This document shows, one piece after another, positions 29,501-38,066 of a stretch of DNA of 64,000 nucleotides (position 1 is the first letter of the stretch; each line of letters begins with the position of its first letter). The DNA comes from Bacteroidota bacterium. GTDB taxonomy: Bacteria > Bacteroidota > Bacteroidia > Flavobacteriales_D > Crocinitomicaceae. The stretch lies in assembly GCA_024280295.1 (NCBI GenBank), contig JAJRQK010000014.1, positions 41,719 to 105,718 on the forward strand, written 5' to 3'. The position numbers were made by a program, and so were the translations under genes. The notes beneath the pieces are model-generated. The model was given only the letters and a program-made list of their open reading frames with translations. It was not told the DNA's origin and searched no databases.

Positions 29501-30363
29501 ATCAATTCAATATGCTCTTCTTCCAAAATCGTTTCACGATCAAGTAATACTTCATTACGTTCGATCGAAACAACTTCACCAGTATCCTCATCAACAAAAT
29601 CCTCTACCCATGATTTAAGAACTCTTGCCGCTAGTTTACGACCAAGTGCCTTTTTCAAGTTAGCTTTTGTTGTCTTCAACTCATCAGCGAGGTCGAAAAT
29701 TTCAAGGATATCCTTATCACTCTCGTATCCGATTGCGCGGAACAAAGTAGTAACTGGTAATTTTTTCTTACGGTCGATATACGCGTACATGACACTATTA
29801 ATGTCAGTTGCGAACTCGATCCATGATCCTTTAAAGGGAATAACACGGGCGGAGTACAATTTAGTACCATTTGCGTGTCGAGATTGACCAAAGAACACAC
29901 CAGGTGATCTATGAAGTTGAGAAACGATAACACGTTCCGCTCCATTTACCACGAACGATCCTTTTGGGGTCATATAAGGAATTGTACCTAAGTAAACATC
30001 CTGTACGATTGTTTCAAAATCTTCATGTTCAGGATCTGTACAATACAATTTCAATTTCGCTTTTAGAGGGACACTATATGTCAATCCACGATCGATACAT
30101 TCAGAGATGCTGTATCTTGGGGGATCCACAAAGTAATCCAGAAATTCCAATACGAATTGGTTTCTAGTATCTGTAATTGGGAAATTTTCAGCGAAAACTC
30201 TAAAGAGTCCTTCACTGTCCCGGTTATCTGGAGTTGTTTCTAATTGGAAAAACTCTTGAAACGATTTTAGTTGTATATCCAAAAAGTCAGGATACGCGAA
30301 CTGATTTTTGCTGGACGCAAAATTCACTCGTTTTGATAATTTGCTAGCTGTTGCCAAGGCCAA
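26545..30363 (-). CDS. rpoB: RNA polymerase beta subunit, interrupted by an in-frame stop codon
   Basis: The full frame encodes 1272 residues if the TAA at 28891-28893 (codon 491) is ignored. Upstream of it the protein matches RpoB up to TTPLSEVTH; downstream it continues in the same frame as [19 protein letters not shown]. The stop takes the place of the Lys that follows the rifampicin-region His (E. coli Lys527), and one base change (AAA to TAA) explains it. RpoB is essential, so a base error is the likeliest cause. No ATG exists near the N-terminus: the best start is TTG 30363 ([17 protein letters not shown]), aligned with usual RpoB starts; TTG 30357 is an alternative. The C-terminal half is complete. 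Confidence 0.95.
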
Positions 30364-30385
30364 ACGTTTTTTAGTGAAAATAAAT

Positions 30386-30399
30386 GTGCGTTTCCGCAC
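30386..30399 (-). promoter_or_regulatory. Second hairpin in the rplL-rpoB spacer
   Basis: On the minus strand GTGCG-GAAA-CGCAC forms a 5-bp stem closed by a GNRA-type tetraloop, followed by ATTTATTTTC. It lies 23 bases before the proposed TTG start of rpoB, close enough to affect ribosome access. Confidence 0.5.
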
Positions 30400-30420
30400 C
30401 ACATGCGAAAAAACAGGAAT

Positions 30421-30445
30421 AGGTGTCCGCAAAAAACGGACACCT
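30421..30445 (-). promoter_or_regulatory. Attenuator-like hairpin between rplL and rpoB
   Basis: A perfect 9-bp stem (AGGTGTCCG / CGGACACCT) with loop TTTTTTG lies 22 bases after the rplL stop. A run of six T follows only after seven further bases, so it looks like a weak or regulated terminator. Enterobacteria attenuate transcription at the same junction, which lowers rpoBC expression relative to ribosomal proteins; the same role here is inferred. Confidence 0.65.
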
Positions 30446-30467
30446 TTCCTATAAAATTGTATTGAGA

Positions 30468-30842
30468 TTACTTGATCTCAACTTCAGCCCCTGCTTCTTC
30501 AAGAGAAGTTTTAAGACCTTCAGCTTCGTCTTTAGAAACTCCAGCTTTCAAAGTTGCTGGTGCACTATCAACCATTCCTTTTGCTTCTTTCAAACCAGCT
30601 CCAGTTAATTCTTTCACTAGTTTTACTACTGCAAGTTTAGCTCCACCTGCAGCTATAAGCACAACATCGAACTCAGTTTGTTCTTCAGCAGCTTCGCCAC
30701 CTCCGCCGCCTCCAGCAGCAACTGCTACAGCCGCAGCTGCAGGTTCGATTCCGTATTCATCTTTTAAAATGTTAGCTAGTTCGTTTACATCTTTTACTGT
30801 AAGATTTACTAACGATTCTGCCATTACTTTCAAATCAGCCAT
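30468..30842 (-). CDS. rplL: Ribosomal protein L7/L12
   Basis: The stalk protein of the 50S subunit that recruits translational GTPases. It has 124 residues with an N-terminal dimerisation helix ([21 protein letters not shown]), an Ala/Gly-rich hinge ([20 protein letters not shown]) and the C-terminal domain ([26 protein letters not shown]). It lies 36 bases after rplJ. A frame of 128 codons on the opposite strand is a composition shadow of the Ala/Gly-rich hinge. Confidence 0.99.
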   Translation of the reverse strand: MADLKVMAESLVNLTVKDVNELANILKDEYGIEPAAAAVAVAAGGGGGGEAAEEQTEFDVVLIAAGGAKLAVVKLVKELTGAGLKEAKGMVDSAPATLKAGVSKDEAEGLKTSLEEAGAEVEIK

Positions 30843-30878
30843 TTTATTCTATTTTTAAAAAAGTTCTAAATAATTAAT

Positions 30879-31406
30879 TTAATTCTTTGCTCTTTGCTCG
30901 AGCGTTTTAAGGATCCCAGCGAGTTTTCCACCAGCTCCTTTAAGTCCAGAAACAACGTTCTTAGCAGGACTTTGAAGTATACCGATAATTTCCCCAATCA
31001 TTTCCTCCTTGCTCTTAAGTTCAGCTAGCATTTTCAGTTGGTCATCTCCAACGTAAACACTTGCATCAATATAAGCGCCTTTCAGAATAGGCTTATCTGC
31101 TTTCTTACGAAAATCTTTGATAAGTCTTGCAGGTCCATTAGCAGTTTCAGCAAACATAATTGAAGTTGCTCCTTTAAGTGTTCCTTTAAGATCACCAAAG
31201 TCTTTATCTTCAACACGATCCATTGCTTTAGCAAGAAGCGTATTTTTAACAACACGCATCGAGACGTTAGCATTGAATGCTTTTCTTCTCAGACTGTTTA
31301 CTACTTCTACTGTTAATTCCGCTGTATCCGTTAAATAGATAACATTATTTTCTGTTAACTGAACAGTTAAGTCATCTACGTATTTTGCTTTTTCCTCTTT
31401 TGTCAT
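30879..31406 (-). CDS. rplJ: Ribosomal protein L10
   Basis: The stalk base protein that anchors L7/L12 dimers. It has 175 residues; NVIYLTDTAELTVEVVNSLRRKAF and VVKNTLLAKAMDRV are typical, and the C-terminal helix (KLAGILKTLEQRAKN) is the L7/L12-binding part. It follows rplA by 11 bases, leaving no room for a separate L10 leader. Confidence 0.98.
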   Translation of the reverse strand: MTKEEKAKYVDDLTVQLTENNVIYLTDTAELTVEVVNSLRRKAFNANVSMRVVKNTLLAKAMDRVEDKDFGDLKGTLKGATSIMFAETANGPARLIKDFRKKADKPILKGAYIDASVYVGDDQLKMLAELKSKEEMIGEIIGILQSPAKNVVSGLKGAGGKLAGILKTLEQRAKN

Positions 31407-31417
31407 TTCAATTAGTT

Positions 31418-32113
31418 TTAAGCAATTAGAGACTTACCGTCTACTTGAATACTAGGGCTCATGGTAGAACTGATGTAAATTGACTTGATATATATTCCTT
31501 TCGCCGAAGATGGCTTAAGTTTAACGATTGTTTGCAACAATTCGTCAACATTATCTGCAATTTTATCACCATCGAAGCTAGCTTTCGCAACCCCTGCATG
31601 GATGATACCATATTTATCAACTTTAAAGTCGATTTTTCCGGCTTTCACTTCAGTTACTGCCTTACCGACATCCATTGTTACTGTACCAGTTTTAGGATTA
31701 GGCATTAACCCACGTGGACCAAGAATTCGTCCTAGAGCTCCTACTTTACCCATTACTGCAGGCATCGTAATAATCACATCGATATCAGTCCAACCTCCTT
31801 TGATTTTTTGAATGTATTCATCCAAGCCAACATGATCGGCACCTGCTGCTTTTGCTTCATCCTCCTTGTCAGGAGTACACAAGACAAGAACTTTAATGTC
31901 CTTACCTGTACCATGAGGCAATGCAACTGTCCCTCTCACCATTTGATTTGCCTTTCTAGGATCAACTCCTAGACGAACACATACATCAACTGAGGCATCA
32001 AACTTAGTGGTCGATACTTCTTTCACTAAACTACATGCTTCTGTTAAGCTGTACACTTTTTCCGAATCAATCTTAGAAAGTGCTTCTTTTCTCTTTTTAG
32101 ATACTCTCGCCAT
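31418..32113 (-). CDS. rplA: Ribosomal protein L1
   Basis: Builds the L1 stalk at the E-site and in many bacteria represses its own operon. It has 231 residues with the family motifs [33 protein letters not shown] and [27 protein letters not shown]. It follows rplK by 8 bases. Confidence 0.99.
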   Translation of the reverse strand: MARVSKKRKEALSKIDSEKVYSLTEACSLVKEVSTTKFDASVDVCVRLGVDPRKANQMVRGTVALPHGTGKDIKVLVLCTPDKEDEAKAAGADHVGLDEYIQKIKGGWTDIDVIITMPAVMGKVGALGRILGPRGLMPNPKTGTVTMDVGKAVTEVKAGKIDFKVDKYGIIHAGVAKASFDGDKIADNVDELLQTIVKLKPSSAKGIYIKSIYISSTMSPSIQVDGKSLIA

Positions 32114-32121
32114 AACAAAAA

Positions 32122-32568
32122 CTATTTAGTTACTGGTGCATCACCACCTTTAACATTTACTCCCATACTACGAGCAGTACCGGCAACCATGCGCATTGCA
32201 GAGTCAACAGTAAAGCAGTTCATATCTTGCAGTTTATCCTCAGCGATGATACGCACTTTATCCCAAGATATTGTACCGACTTTCATACGGTTAGATTCCG
32301 GAGAACCTTTCTTGAGTTTCGTTTGTTCCAAAATTTGGACTGCTGCTGGTGGAGTTTTAATTACAAAATCGAACGATTTATCACTGTAAACAGTAATAAC
32401 TGCTGGTAGAACTTTACCTGGTTTATCCTGCGTACGAGCATTAAACTGCTTGCAGAATTCCATGATGTTCACCCCTTTTGCACCAAGTGCGGGACCAACA
32501 GGAGGTGCAGGGTTAGCAGCACCGCCTCGAATTTGTAATTTGATCAAACCTGCTACTTCTTTAGCCAT
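32122..32568 (-). CDS. rplK: Ribosomal protein L11
   Basis: Part of the GTPase-associated centre. It has 148 residues: [21 protein letters not shown] is the proline-rich N-terminal domain and the C-terminal rRNA-binding domain ends in [11 protein letters not shown]. It is separated from nusG by 83 bases. Confidence 0.99.
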   Translation of the reverse strand: MAKEVAGLIKLQIRGGAANPAPPVGPALGAKGVNIMEFCKQFNARTQDKPGKVLPAVITVYSDKSFDFVIKTPPAAVQILEQTKLKKGSPESNRMKVGTISWDKVRIIAEDKLQDMNCFTVDSAMRMVAGTARSMGVNVKGGDAPVTK

Positions 32569-32651
32569 TTGTTTTCAAATTGTGTAGTCAAACATGAATA
32601 CTTGCGGGAAGCTTTAATCGCTTTCTTCACTTCTACGGGTTAATATACTCT

Positions 32652-33203
32652 TTAAACTTCTTTTTCAACTTGCATGTAACTTAACTCTAGCAAGTTTTTT
32701 CTTCCAAATATCTTCACCATTACTTTTAGTTTTTTCTTATCCTCATTGATTTCATCAACGATTCCGCTAAAGTTATTGAATGGACCGTCAATTACTTTAA
32801 CAGCTTCACCCACAACGAATGGAATTTTCATTTCTTCTTCTAATTCTGAAAGTTCATCTACCTTACCAAGGATTCGATTGACTTCAGAGGTTCTCATTGG
32901 ATGCGGTTCTCCGCCCTTCTCAGCACCAAGGAATCCAATCACATTTGGAATACCTTTAATAACGTGAGGAACTTCACCAACAAGACAAGCTTCAACGAGA
33001 ACATAACCTGGTAGGTATGCCTTTTCTTTGCTTACTTTTTTTCCATTTCTAATTTGGAAAACCTTTTCAGTAGGAATAAGTACTTGACCTACATAGTCGT
33101 TAAGCTTAAGTCGAGAAATCTCCATATCGAGATACTCCTTAACTTTCTGCTCCTTACCACTGATAGCTCTTACCACATACCAACGTTGTTTGATTTCAGC
33201 CAT
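32652..33203 (-). CDS. nusG: Transcription elongation/antitermination factor NusG
   Basis: Binds RNA polymerase and links it to Rho or the ribosome. It has 183 residues with the NGN domain (KQRWYVVRAISGKEQKVKEYL, KKVSKEKAYLPGYVLVEA) and a C-terminal KOW domain (VGEAVKVIDGPFNNFSGIVDEI). It follows secE by 12 bases. Confidence 0.98.
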   Translation of the reverse strand: MAEIKQRWYVVRAISGKEQKVKEYLDMEISRLKLNDYVGQVLIPTEKVFQIRNGKKVSKEKAYLPGYVLVEACLVGEVPHVIKGIPNVIGFLGAEKGGEPHPMRTSEVNRILGKVDELSELEEEMKIPFVVGEAVKVIDGPFNNFSGIVDEINEDKKKLKVMVKIFGRKNLLELSYMQVEKEV

Positions 33204-33215
33204 TAGATGTGACGA

Positions 33216-33437
33216 TTAAAACATTTTATAAATAAATCCAAGAGCACCCTGCCAAAAAGAATCATTATTCCCAGTAATACCGAATGCAAAGTCCATCACA
33301 AAAATAGCTAGAGATATAAGCACAGATGCAACAACGACAATAATCGTGTTACTTTGCAACTCTCTCCATGTCGGCCAAGTGACTCTATGCAGCATTTCTG
33401 TTGCAGTTTCACTAAAGTATTCAATTATTTTTGCCAT
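33216..33437 (-). CDS. secE: Preprotein translocase subunit SecE
   Basis: A small essential subunit of the SecYEG channel. It has 73 residues from the ATG at 33437 (MAKIIEYFSETATEM); the open frame upstream of it runs through tRNA-Trp and is not coding. The conserved amphipathic segment EMLHRVTWPTWRELQSNT precedes a single membrane helix (TIIVVVASVLISLAIFVMDFAF). It lies between tRNA-Trp and nusG, as in most Bacteroidota. Confidence 0.95.
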   Translation of the reverse strand: MAKIIEYFSETATEMLHRVTWPTWRELQSNTIIVVVASVLISLAIFVMDFAFGITGNNDSFWQGALGFIYKMF

Positions 33438-33451
33438 ATTTCCTCTTTTTG

Positions 33452-33524
33452 CACGGGCGGTAGGATTCGAACCCACGACCGACGGATTTGGAATCCGCAA
33501 CTCTACCAACTGAGCTACACCCGT
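33452..33524 (-). tRNA. tRNA-Trp (anticodon CCA)
   Basis: A 73-base cloverleaf: acceptor ACGGGTG pairs with CGCCCGT, the D-arm is AGCTCAGTTGGTAGAGT, the anticodon loop carries CCA, and the T-arm is GTGGGTTCGAATCCTAC. The discriminator is G. It sits between the tuf terminator and secE. Confidence 0.97.
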
Positions 33525-33526
33525 TT

Positions 33527-33550
33527 AAAAAGGGGAGCTCGCTCCCCCTT
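33527..33550 (-). terminator. Terminator-like hairpin between tuf and tRNA-Trp
   Basis: On the minus strand GGGGAG-CGAG-CTCCCC is flanked by A/T pairs and followed by TTTTT. The T run ends only 3 bases before the 5' end of tRNA-Trp. It should terminate most tuf transcripts, or serve as a processing hairpin for the tRNA. Confidence 0.75.
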
Positions 33551-33571
33551 AAATTAATTATGTTGTGCTGC

Positions 33572-34758
33572 TTACGCGATGATCTCAGTCACCTGACCAG
33601 CACCTACTGTTCTACCTCCCTCACGGATTGCAAAACGTAGTCCTTTATGCATCGCAATTGCAACGATTAACTTAACGTTAATGTAACATTATCTCCAGGC
33701 ATAACCATTTCACGTCCGTCAGTCAAGAAGATTTCTCCTGTAACATCTGTTGTTCTAAAGTAGAATTGTGGACGGTACTTATTATGGAAAGGAGTGTGAC
33801 GACCACCTTCTTCTTTCTTCAATACGTAGATTTCAGCTTTAAACTCAGCATGAGGAGTTGTAGAACCTGGTTTACAGATTACCATTCCACGTTTGAGTTG
33901 AGCTTTATCAATACCACGTAGTAGAAGACCAACATTATCACCAGCTTCTCCACGATCCAAAATCTTGCGGAACATCTCAACTCCAGTACAAGTAGAAGAC
34001 AATTTCTCAGCTCCCATTCCCAGGATATCTAATGGATCTCCAGTATTAACAACACCTGTTTCGATACGTCCTGTTGCAACAGTACCACGACCTGTAATCG
34101 TAAACACATCTTCAACTGGCATCAAGAAATCCTTATCAATTTCACGAGGCGGAATTTCAATATATGTATCAACTGCCTCCATCAATTCATCGATTTTAGC
34201 ACACCACTCAGCTTCACCGTTCAAAGCACCAAGCGCTGAACCTTGAATAATAGGAGTGTTATCACCATCATAATCGTAGAAAGAAAGCAATTCTCTGATT
34301 TCCATCTCAACTAATTCTAGTAGCTCCTCATCATCAACCATATCCACTTTATTCATAAATACAACCATTCTTGGAACACCAACTTGGCGTCCTAAAAGGA
34401 TGTGCTCACGAGTTTGTGGCATTGGTCCATCTGTAGCAGCAACTACTAAGATAGCACCATCCATTTGTGCAGCTCCTGTAACCATGTTTTTTACGTAATC
34501 CGCGTGACCTGGACAATCAACATGAGCATAGTGACGGTTTTTTGTAGAATACTCAATGTGAGAAGTATTAATTGTAATACCACGTTCTTTTTCTTCAGGT
34601 GCATTATCAATTGAAGAGAAATCACGAGTTTCTGCCAATCCTTGACTTGCCAATACGCTAGAGATAGCTGCAGTCAAGGTAGTTTTTCCATGATCGACGT
34701 GTCCAATAGTCCCGATATTCACGTGAGGTTTGGAACGATCAAAATTTTCCTTAGCCAT
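33572..34758 (-). CDS. tuf: Elongation factor Tu, with a one-base frameshift near the 3' end
   Basis: Delivers aminoacyl-tRNA to the ribosome. [22 protein letters not shown] and NKVDMVDD are the GTPase motifs. The frame ends early at TAA 33667-33669 after GDNVTLTLS, but the missing end is present in the next frame: [20 protein letters not shown]...GQVTEIIA with stop at 33572. One base (a G, restoring ACG GTT AAG) is missing at about 33675/33676, after codon 361. With it the protein would be 395 residues, the normal length. Since tuf is essential and no second copy is in the window, a base-call error is likely; a real pseudogene with another tuf elsewhere is possible but less so. Confidence 0.95.
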
Positions 34759-34856
34759 TGTTCTGTTTTTTTTGTTACTTATTTATTTAATAAAACCTTA
34801 TTACATACAAAAATCACCCCCTAAAGGTGAAACGTTATCTACACTCTGCCGCCTTG

Positions 34857-34928
34857 AGCCAATGACGAGAATTGAACTCGTGACCTCTTACTTACCAAGC
34901 AAGTGCTCTACCACTGAGCTACACCGGC
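34857..34928 (-). tRNA. tRNA-Thr (anticodon GGT)
   Basis: A 72-base cloverleaf with acceptor GCCGGTG / CATTGGC, D-arm GCTCAGTGGTAGAGC, anticodon loop TTGGTAA and T-loop TTCAATT. It is the last of four tRNAs upstream of tuf. Confidence 0.96.
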
Positions 34929-34952
34929 AACAAAATTCTTTCAAAAAATAAG

Positions 34953-35025
34953 AGCGGGAGACGAGATTCGAACTCGCGACCCTCAGCTTGGAAGGCTGAC
35001 GCTCTACCAACTGAGCTACTCCCGC
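34953..35025 (-). tRNA. tRNA-Gly (anticodon TCC)
   Basis: A 73-base cloverleaf with acceptor GCGGGAG / CTCCCGC, anticodon stem TCAGC / GCTGA with loop CTTCCAA, and T-loop TTCGAAT. Confidence 0.97.
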
Positions 35026-35057
35026 TTATTTAAAACTAATGTTGAAAAAACATACTG

Positions 35058-35139
35058 TGGGGAGAGCAGGATTCGAACCTGCGAAGGTAAAACCAACAGA
35101 TTTACAGTCTGTCCTCGTTGGCCGCTTGAGTATCTCCCC
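35058..35139 (-). tRNA. tRNA-Tyr (anticodon GTA)
   Basis: An 82-base class II tRNA with acceptor GGGGAGA / TCTCCCC, anticodon loop CTGTAAA, and a long variable arm (TTGGTTTTACCTTC region) as expected for bacterial tRNA-Tyr. Confidence 0.97.
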
Positions 35140-35144
35140 TCAAG

Positions 35145-35218
35145 AGCCGATGGAGGGACTCGAACCCCCGACCTGCTGATTACAAATCAGCTGCTCTAGC
35201 CAGCTGAGCTACATCGGC
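35145..35218 (-). tRNA. tRNA-Thr (anticodon TGT)
   Basis: A 74-base cloverleaf with acceptor GCCGATG / CATCGGC, anticodon loop TTTGTAA and T-loop TTCGAGT. It is the first of the Thr-Tyr-Gly-Thr array leading into tuf, an order also known from E. coli. Confidence 0.97.
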
Positions 35219-35336
35219 CTTAGTATTATTTTCTTCAATATTTGAAAGAACTTTTAAAGTGTCCCCTCCGTTTAGGGAGTGCAAATGTATGAAACTATTC
35301 TTATGTAACCATGCTTTTCAAAAACTTTTTTCAAAA

Positions 35337-35369
35337 AAAATGAGAGTGAAATTAAATCACCCTCATTTT
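35337..35369 (-). terminator. Terminator after hpf
   Basis: A stem of AAAATGAG-A-GTG with CAC-C-CTCATTTT (one mismatch) and a nine-base loop, followed by eight T on the minus strand. It is 18 bases past the hpf stop and separates that transcript from the tRNA-tuf block. Confidence 0.8.
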
Positions 35370-35386
35370 CAGCTTTTTATTATTTA

Positions 35387-35680
35387 CTAACTTGTCTTTG
35401 ATTTGTATTTTTCGACTTGTTTTTTTAATGCTTGCACAGCTGCATCGGTTGCTTCTTCAAAACTCTTACATTGCTTACGTGCAAATAACTCGTTTCCTGG
35501 CAGCAACAATTTGACTTCAGCAACCTTGTTTTCTTTATCACCGTTTTTATCTAATTTCAGATATACCTCACTAGCAATGATTTGATCTGCCATCATTTCT
35601 AGTTTCTTGACTTTTCCATGGACATAATCCAACAATTTCTGATCTGCTGAAAAATGCACTGCGTTCACTTTAAAATCCAT
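35387..35680 (-). CDS. hpf: Ribosome hibernation promoting factor, short type
   Basis: Binds the 30S decoding site and silences ribosomes in stationary phase. It has 97 residues, the short HPF/YfiA form without the long C-terminal dimerisation domain. DFKVNAVHFSADQKLLDYVHGKVKKLE and AEVKLLLPGNELFARKQCKSFEEATDAAVQALKKQVEKYK match the S30AE domain. Its first 16 bases overlap the end of xerC in another frame, so translation is probably coupled. Confidence 0.93.
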   Translation of the reverse strand: MDFKVNAVHFSADQKLLDYVHGKVKKLEMMADQIIASEVYLKLDKNGDKENKVAEVKLLLPGNELFARKQCKSFEEATDAAVQALKKQVEKYKSKTS

Positions 35681-36561
35681 AGCGTATTATTTTTTTGTCC
35701 TCTTGGATGGGACTGTGAGTATATTGATGTCAGCTCGGTAAACGAATTATGCGTATAAATTTGAGTTGCCGACAGGTTTGCATGCCCAAGGAGCTCTTTT
35801 AATACCTCTAATCCCGCGCCATTATTTAGCATGTGCGTTGCAAAGGTGTGTCTAAGCACATGCGGACTCTTTTTCTTCATATCCGTTGCACTAGAAAGAT
35901 AACTATTTATTCTCCTATAAACAAACTTGGGGTATAGTTTTTTGTCCGTTTTCAACACAAAAAAGGAAGTATCAGTTAACTCTAGTTCGATTCGTGCTTT
36001 TTTATAGTGAGATATGAGCTCATTTAAATCCTTCGATATTGGGATGAGTCGTTCTTTATTTCTTTTTCCTAGCACCTTAATTTTGTCGATTGACACGTCA
36101 TTCAACTTCAGCCCGATCAATTCACTTAATCGGATTCCAGTTTGATAAAAGAACTCGAACATGAGTCTATCACGCACACCTTCAAAATCATTTGAGAAAA
36201 GAATATCGAGTCGTTCAGGCGCTAATTCCTTTTTTTGAGCAAAAGATGGAAGACGCTTTGAATTTTTAGGCCCCTTAACAAGCTGCATCGGATTTGATTC
36301 AACGATACTGTTTCTGCGCAACCACTTAAAGTAAGTACGAAGAGTAGAAAGTTTCCGGTTGACACTTTGAGGAGCAAGTCCTTTTTCCATGAGCTCGACG
36401 ATCCAGCCACGAATCACTTTTGAGGTCACTTCTTTTAGATCATCCTCACTCTCAATACCAGAATACTCAATAAATTGCTCAAGGTCTTTTCGATAAGCCA
36501 CGCATGTGTGTTCAGAGAAGCGCTTTTCAGCGATAAGGTACTCTAAGAAACTATCGTGCAT
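35665..36561 (-). CDS. xerC: Tyrosine recombinase, XerC/XerD type
   Basis: Resolves chromosome dimers at dif with its partner Xer protein. It has 298 residues from the ATG at 36561; five more codons are open upstream. The N-terminal SAM-like core-binding domain (FLEYLIAEKRFSEHTCVAYRKDLEQFIEY) is followed by the catalytic domain with Arg in TGIRLSELIGL, the HVLRHTFATHML His-Arg pair, LLGHANLSATQIYTH with the second His, and the nucleophile Tyr. It lies between rpsU and hpf, a housekeeping context with no phage genes, so it is not read as a mobile-element integrase. Assignment to XerC rather than XerD is not certain. Confidence 0.88.
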   Translation of the reverse strand: MHDSFLEYLIAEKRFSEHTCVAYRKDLEQFIEYSGIESEDDLKEVTSKVIRGWIVELMEKGLAPQSVNRKLSTLRTYFKWLRRNSIVESNPMQLVKGPKNSKRLPSFAQKKELAPERLDILFSNDFEGVRDRLMFEFFYQTGIRLSELIGLKLNDVSIDKIKVLGKRNKERLIPISKDLNELISHYKKARIELELTDTSFFVLKTDKKLYPKFVYRRINSYLSSATDMKKKSPHVLRHTFATHMLNNGAGLEVLKELLGHANLSATQIYTHNSFTELTSIYSQSHPRGQKNNTLWILK

Positions 36562-36616
36562 AAAAAAAGGAACCATACAGCTCCTTTTACGTACTATTTT
36601 AGAAATATGTTACGGT

Positions 36617-36808
36617 CTATATTTCAGCAGACGCCATGCGTTGCTTGTAACCAGCGCGAATTCTTTCCTGCCGCTTACTTACTGAAGGTTTAGTGAATTC
36701 TCTACGAGAACGAAGTTGACGCATAACTTTGGTCTTCTCGAATTTCTTCTTATACTTCTTAATTGCTCTTTCGATGTTTTCGCCTTCTTTGACTGGAATA
36801 ATCAACAT
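36617..36808 (-). CDS. rpsU: Ribosomal protein S21
   Basis: A small basic 30S protein that helps initiation near the anti-Shine-Dalgarno region. It has 63 residues: IIPVKEGENIERAIKKYKKKFEKTKVMRQLRSRREFTKPS and a basic tail. It has a well-formed promoter just upstream and is probably the first gene of rpsU-xerC-hpf. Confidence 0.97.
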   Translation of the reverse strand: MLIIPVKEGENIERAIKKYKKKFEKTKVMRQLRSRREFTKPSVSKRQERIRAGYKQRMASAEI

Positions 36809-36863
36809 ATCTTTTCTTCTTTCTTTTAATCTATTCGCACATACTTTATTGATGTACGGGCGA

Positions 36864-36894
36864 CAAATATACTACTAATAATTATAATTACAAT
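36864..36894 (-). promoter_or_regulatory. Promoter for rpsU-xerC-hpf
   Basis: The minus strand reads ATTG at 36894-36891, a 19-base spacer, then TATATTTG at 36871-36864. This matches the Bacteroidota -33/-7 consensus (TTTG, 19 bases, TAnnTTTG) in both parts. It lies 55 bases before the rpsU ATG and touches the stop of the acyl-CoA dehydrogenase gene. Confidence 0.75.
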
Positions 36895-38036
36895 TATTGC
36901 TTTAAAATTTCTCTTGAGATGACAATTTTTTGAATTTCAGAAGTTCCCTCACCGATCGTCATTAACTTCGAGTCTCTTAAAAACTTCTCAGCTGGATACT
37001 CTTTTGTATAACCATATCCGCCCATTATTTGAACAGCTTCATTACCACATCTTACAGCAACTTCACTTGCGAAATACTTAGCAAAAGCTCCTTCTTTTGT
37101 CATTGGAAGTTTATTATTTTTCAATTCAGCTGCTTGCATTGTAAGCAATTCAGCTGCATTAACCTCAGTAGCCATGTCGGCCAACTTAAACCCAATTGCT
37201 TGAAATTGTGCTATAGGTTTACCAAACTGCTCACGCTCTTTAGCGTATTTTAATGAAGCCTCATAAGCACCACGAGCTACACCACAACTTAATGCAGCGA
37301 TGGAAATTCTACCACCATCCAGAACCTGCATTGATTGAATGAATCCCATTCCAACTTCACCAATAACATTTTCTTTAGGAACTCGAACATTGTCGAAAAT
37401 TAGTTCTGCTGTCTCACTGGCTCTTACCCCTAATTTATCTTTGATCTTTACAGCAGAAAAACCTGGAGTACCTTTTTCAATAATGAATGCCGTAATTCCA
37501 CGACTATCGAGAAGTTCTCCAGTACGAACAAGAATCACTGCAACATCACCAGATAAACCGTGAGTTATCCATGTTTTCGCACCATTAATTATCCATTCAT
37601 TTCCATCCTTAACAGCGGTTGTTTCCATGCGCATGGCATCCGAACCAGTATTAGGTTCTGTTAACCCCCATGCACCGATAAATTCACCAGAAGATAACTT
37701 CGGGAGGTACTTCATTTTTTGTTCTTCAGAACCATGATAATAAATATGTCCAGTACATAAAGAGTTATGGGCAGCAACGCTTAAACCAATACCCCCACAA
37801 ACTTTCCCAATTTCAATTAGGGCAGTAACATATTCTGAGTAGCTAAAACCACTTCCACCATATTGCTCAGGAACATAAATCCCAAGGAGTCCAAGCTCTC
37901 CCATTTTCCGCATCAGGTCAACAGGGAAATATTCATCGGCATCCCACTGATTGCGATTAGGTAGAATTTCTTTTTCTGCAAAATCGCGCACCATTTGGGC
38001 GATCATACGTTGATTTTCATTTAGCTCAAAATCCAT
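36894..38036 (-). CDS. Acyl-CoA dehydrogenase
   Basis: A FAD enzyme that makes trans-2-enoyl-CoA from acyl-CoA in fatty-acid or branched-chain catabolism. It has 380 residues, the standard length. The N-terminal helical domain begins FELNENQRMIAQMVRDFAE, the FAD-binding signature is AWGLTEPNTGSDA, REQFGKPIAQFQAIGFKLADM is helical, and the C-terminal signature QIMGGYGYTKEYPAEKFLRD is followed by the region GEGTSEIQKIVI with the catalytic Glu. Chain-length specificity is not readable. It follows apt by 30 bases. Confidence 0.95.
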   Translation of the reverse strand: MDFELNENQRMIAQMVRDFAEKEILPNRNQWDADEYFPVDLMRKMGELGLLGIYVPEQYGGSGFSYSEYVTALIEIGKVCGGIGLSVAAHNSLCTGHIYYHGSEEQKMKYLPKLSSGEFIGAWGLTEPNTGSDAMRMETTAVKDGNEWIINGAKTWITHGLSGDVAVILVRTGELLDSRGITAFIIEKGTPGFSAVKIKDKLGVRASETAELIFDNVRVPKENVIGEVGMGFIQSMQVLDGGRISIAALSCGVARGAYEASLKYAKEREQFGKPIAQFQAIGFKLADMATEVNAAELLTMQAAELKNNKLPMTKEGAFAKYFASEVAVRCGNEAVQIMGGYGYTKEYPAEKFLRDSKLMTIGEGTSEIQKIVISREILKQ

Positions 38037-38066
38037 CCTTAATGTAATTGTAAGTTTCCTACCAGT

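Noticed and set aside
30472..30858. A 128-codon open frame opposite rplL
   Set aside because: It is a mirror of the Ala/Gly-rich hinge codons of L7/L12 and reads as low-complexity Ser/Ala/Pro; no start signal or family match.
33438..33509. N-terminal extension of secE
   Set aside because: The extra codons run through the tRNA-Trp gene; the ATG at 33437 gives the normal SecE length.
34814..34830. TCACC/GGTGA hairpin between tuf and tRNA-Thr as a riboswitch or leader
   Set aside because: Only five base pairs and no conserved core or downstream T run; too little to support.
35145..36561. Tyrosine recombinase close to a tRNA cluster, as in an integrative element
   Set aside because: The recombinase lies between rpsU and hpf, there are no phage or plasmid genes, no direct repeats of a tRNA end were seen, and the length and motifs fit a housekeeping Xer protein.
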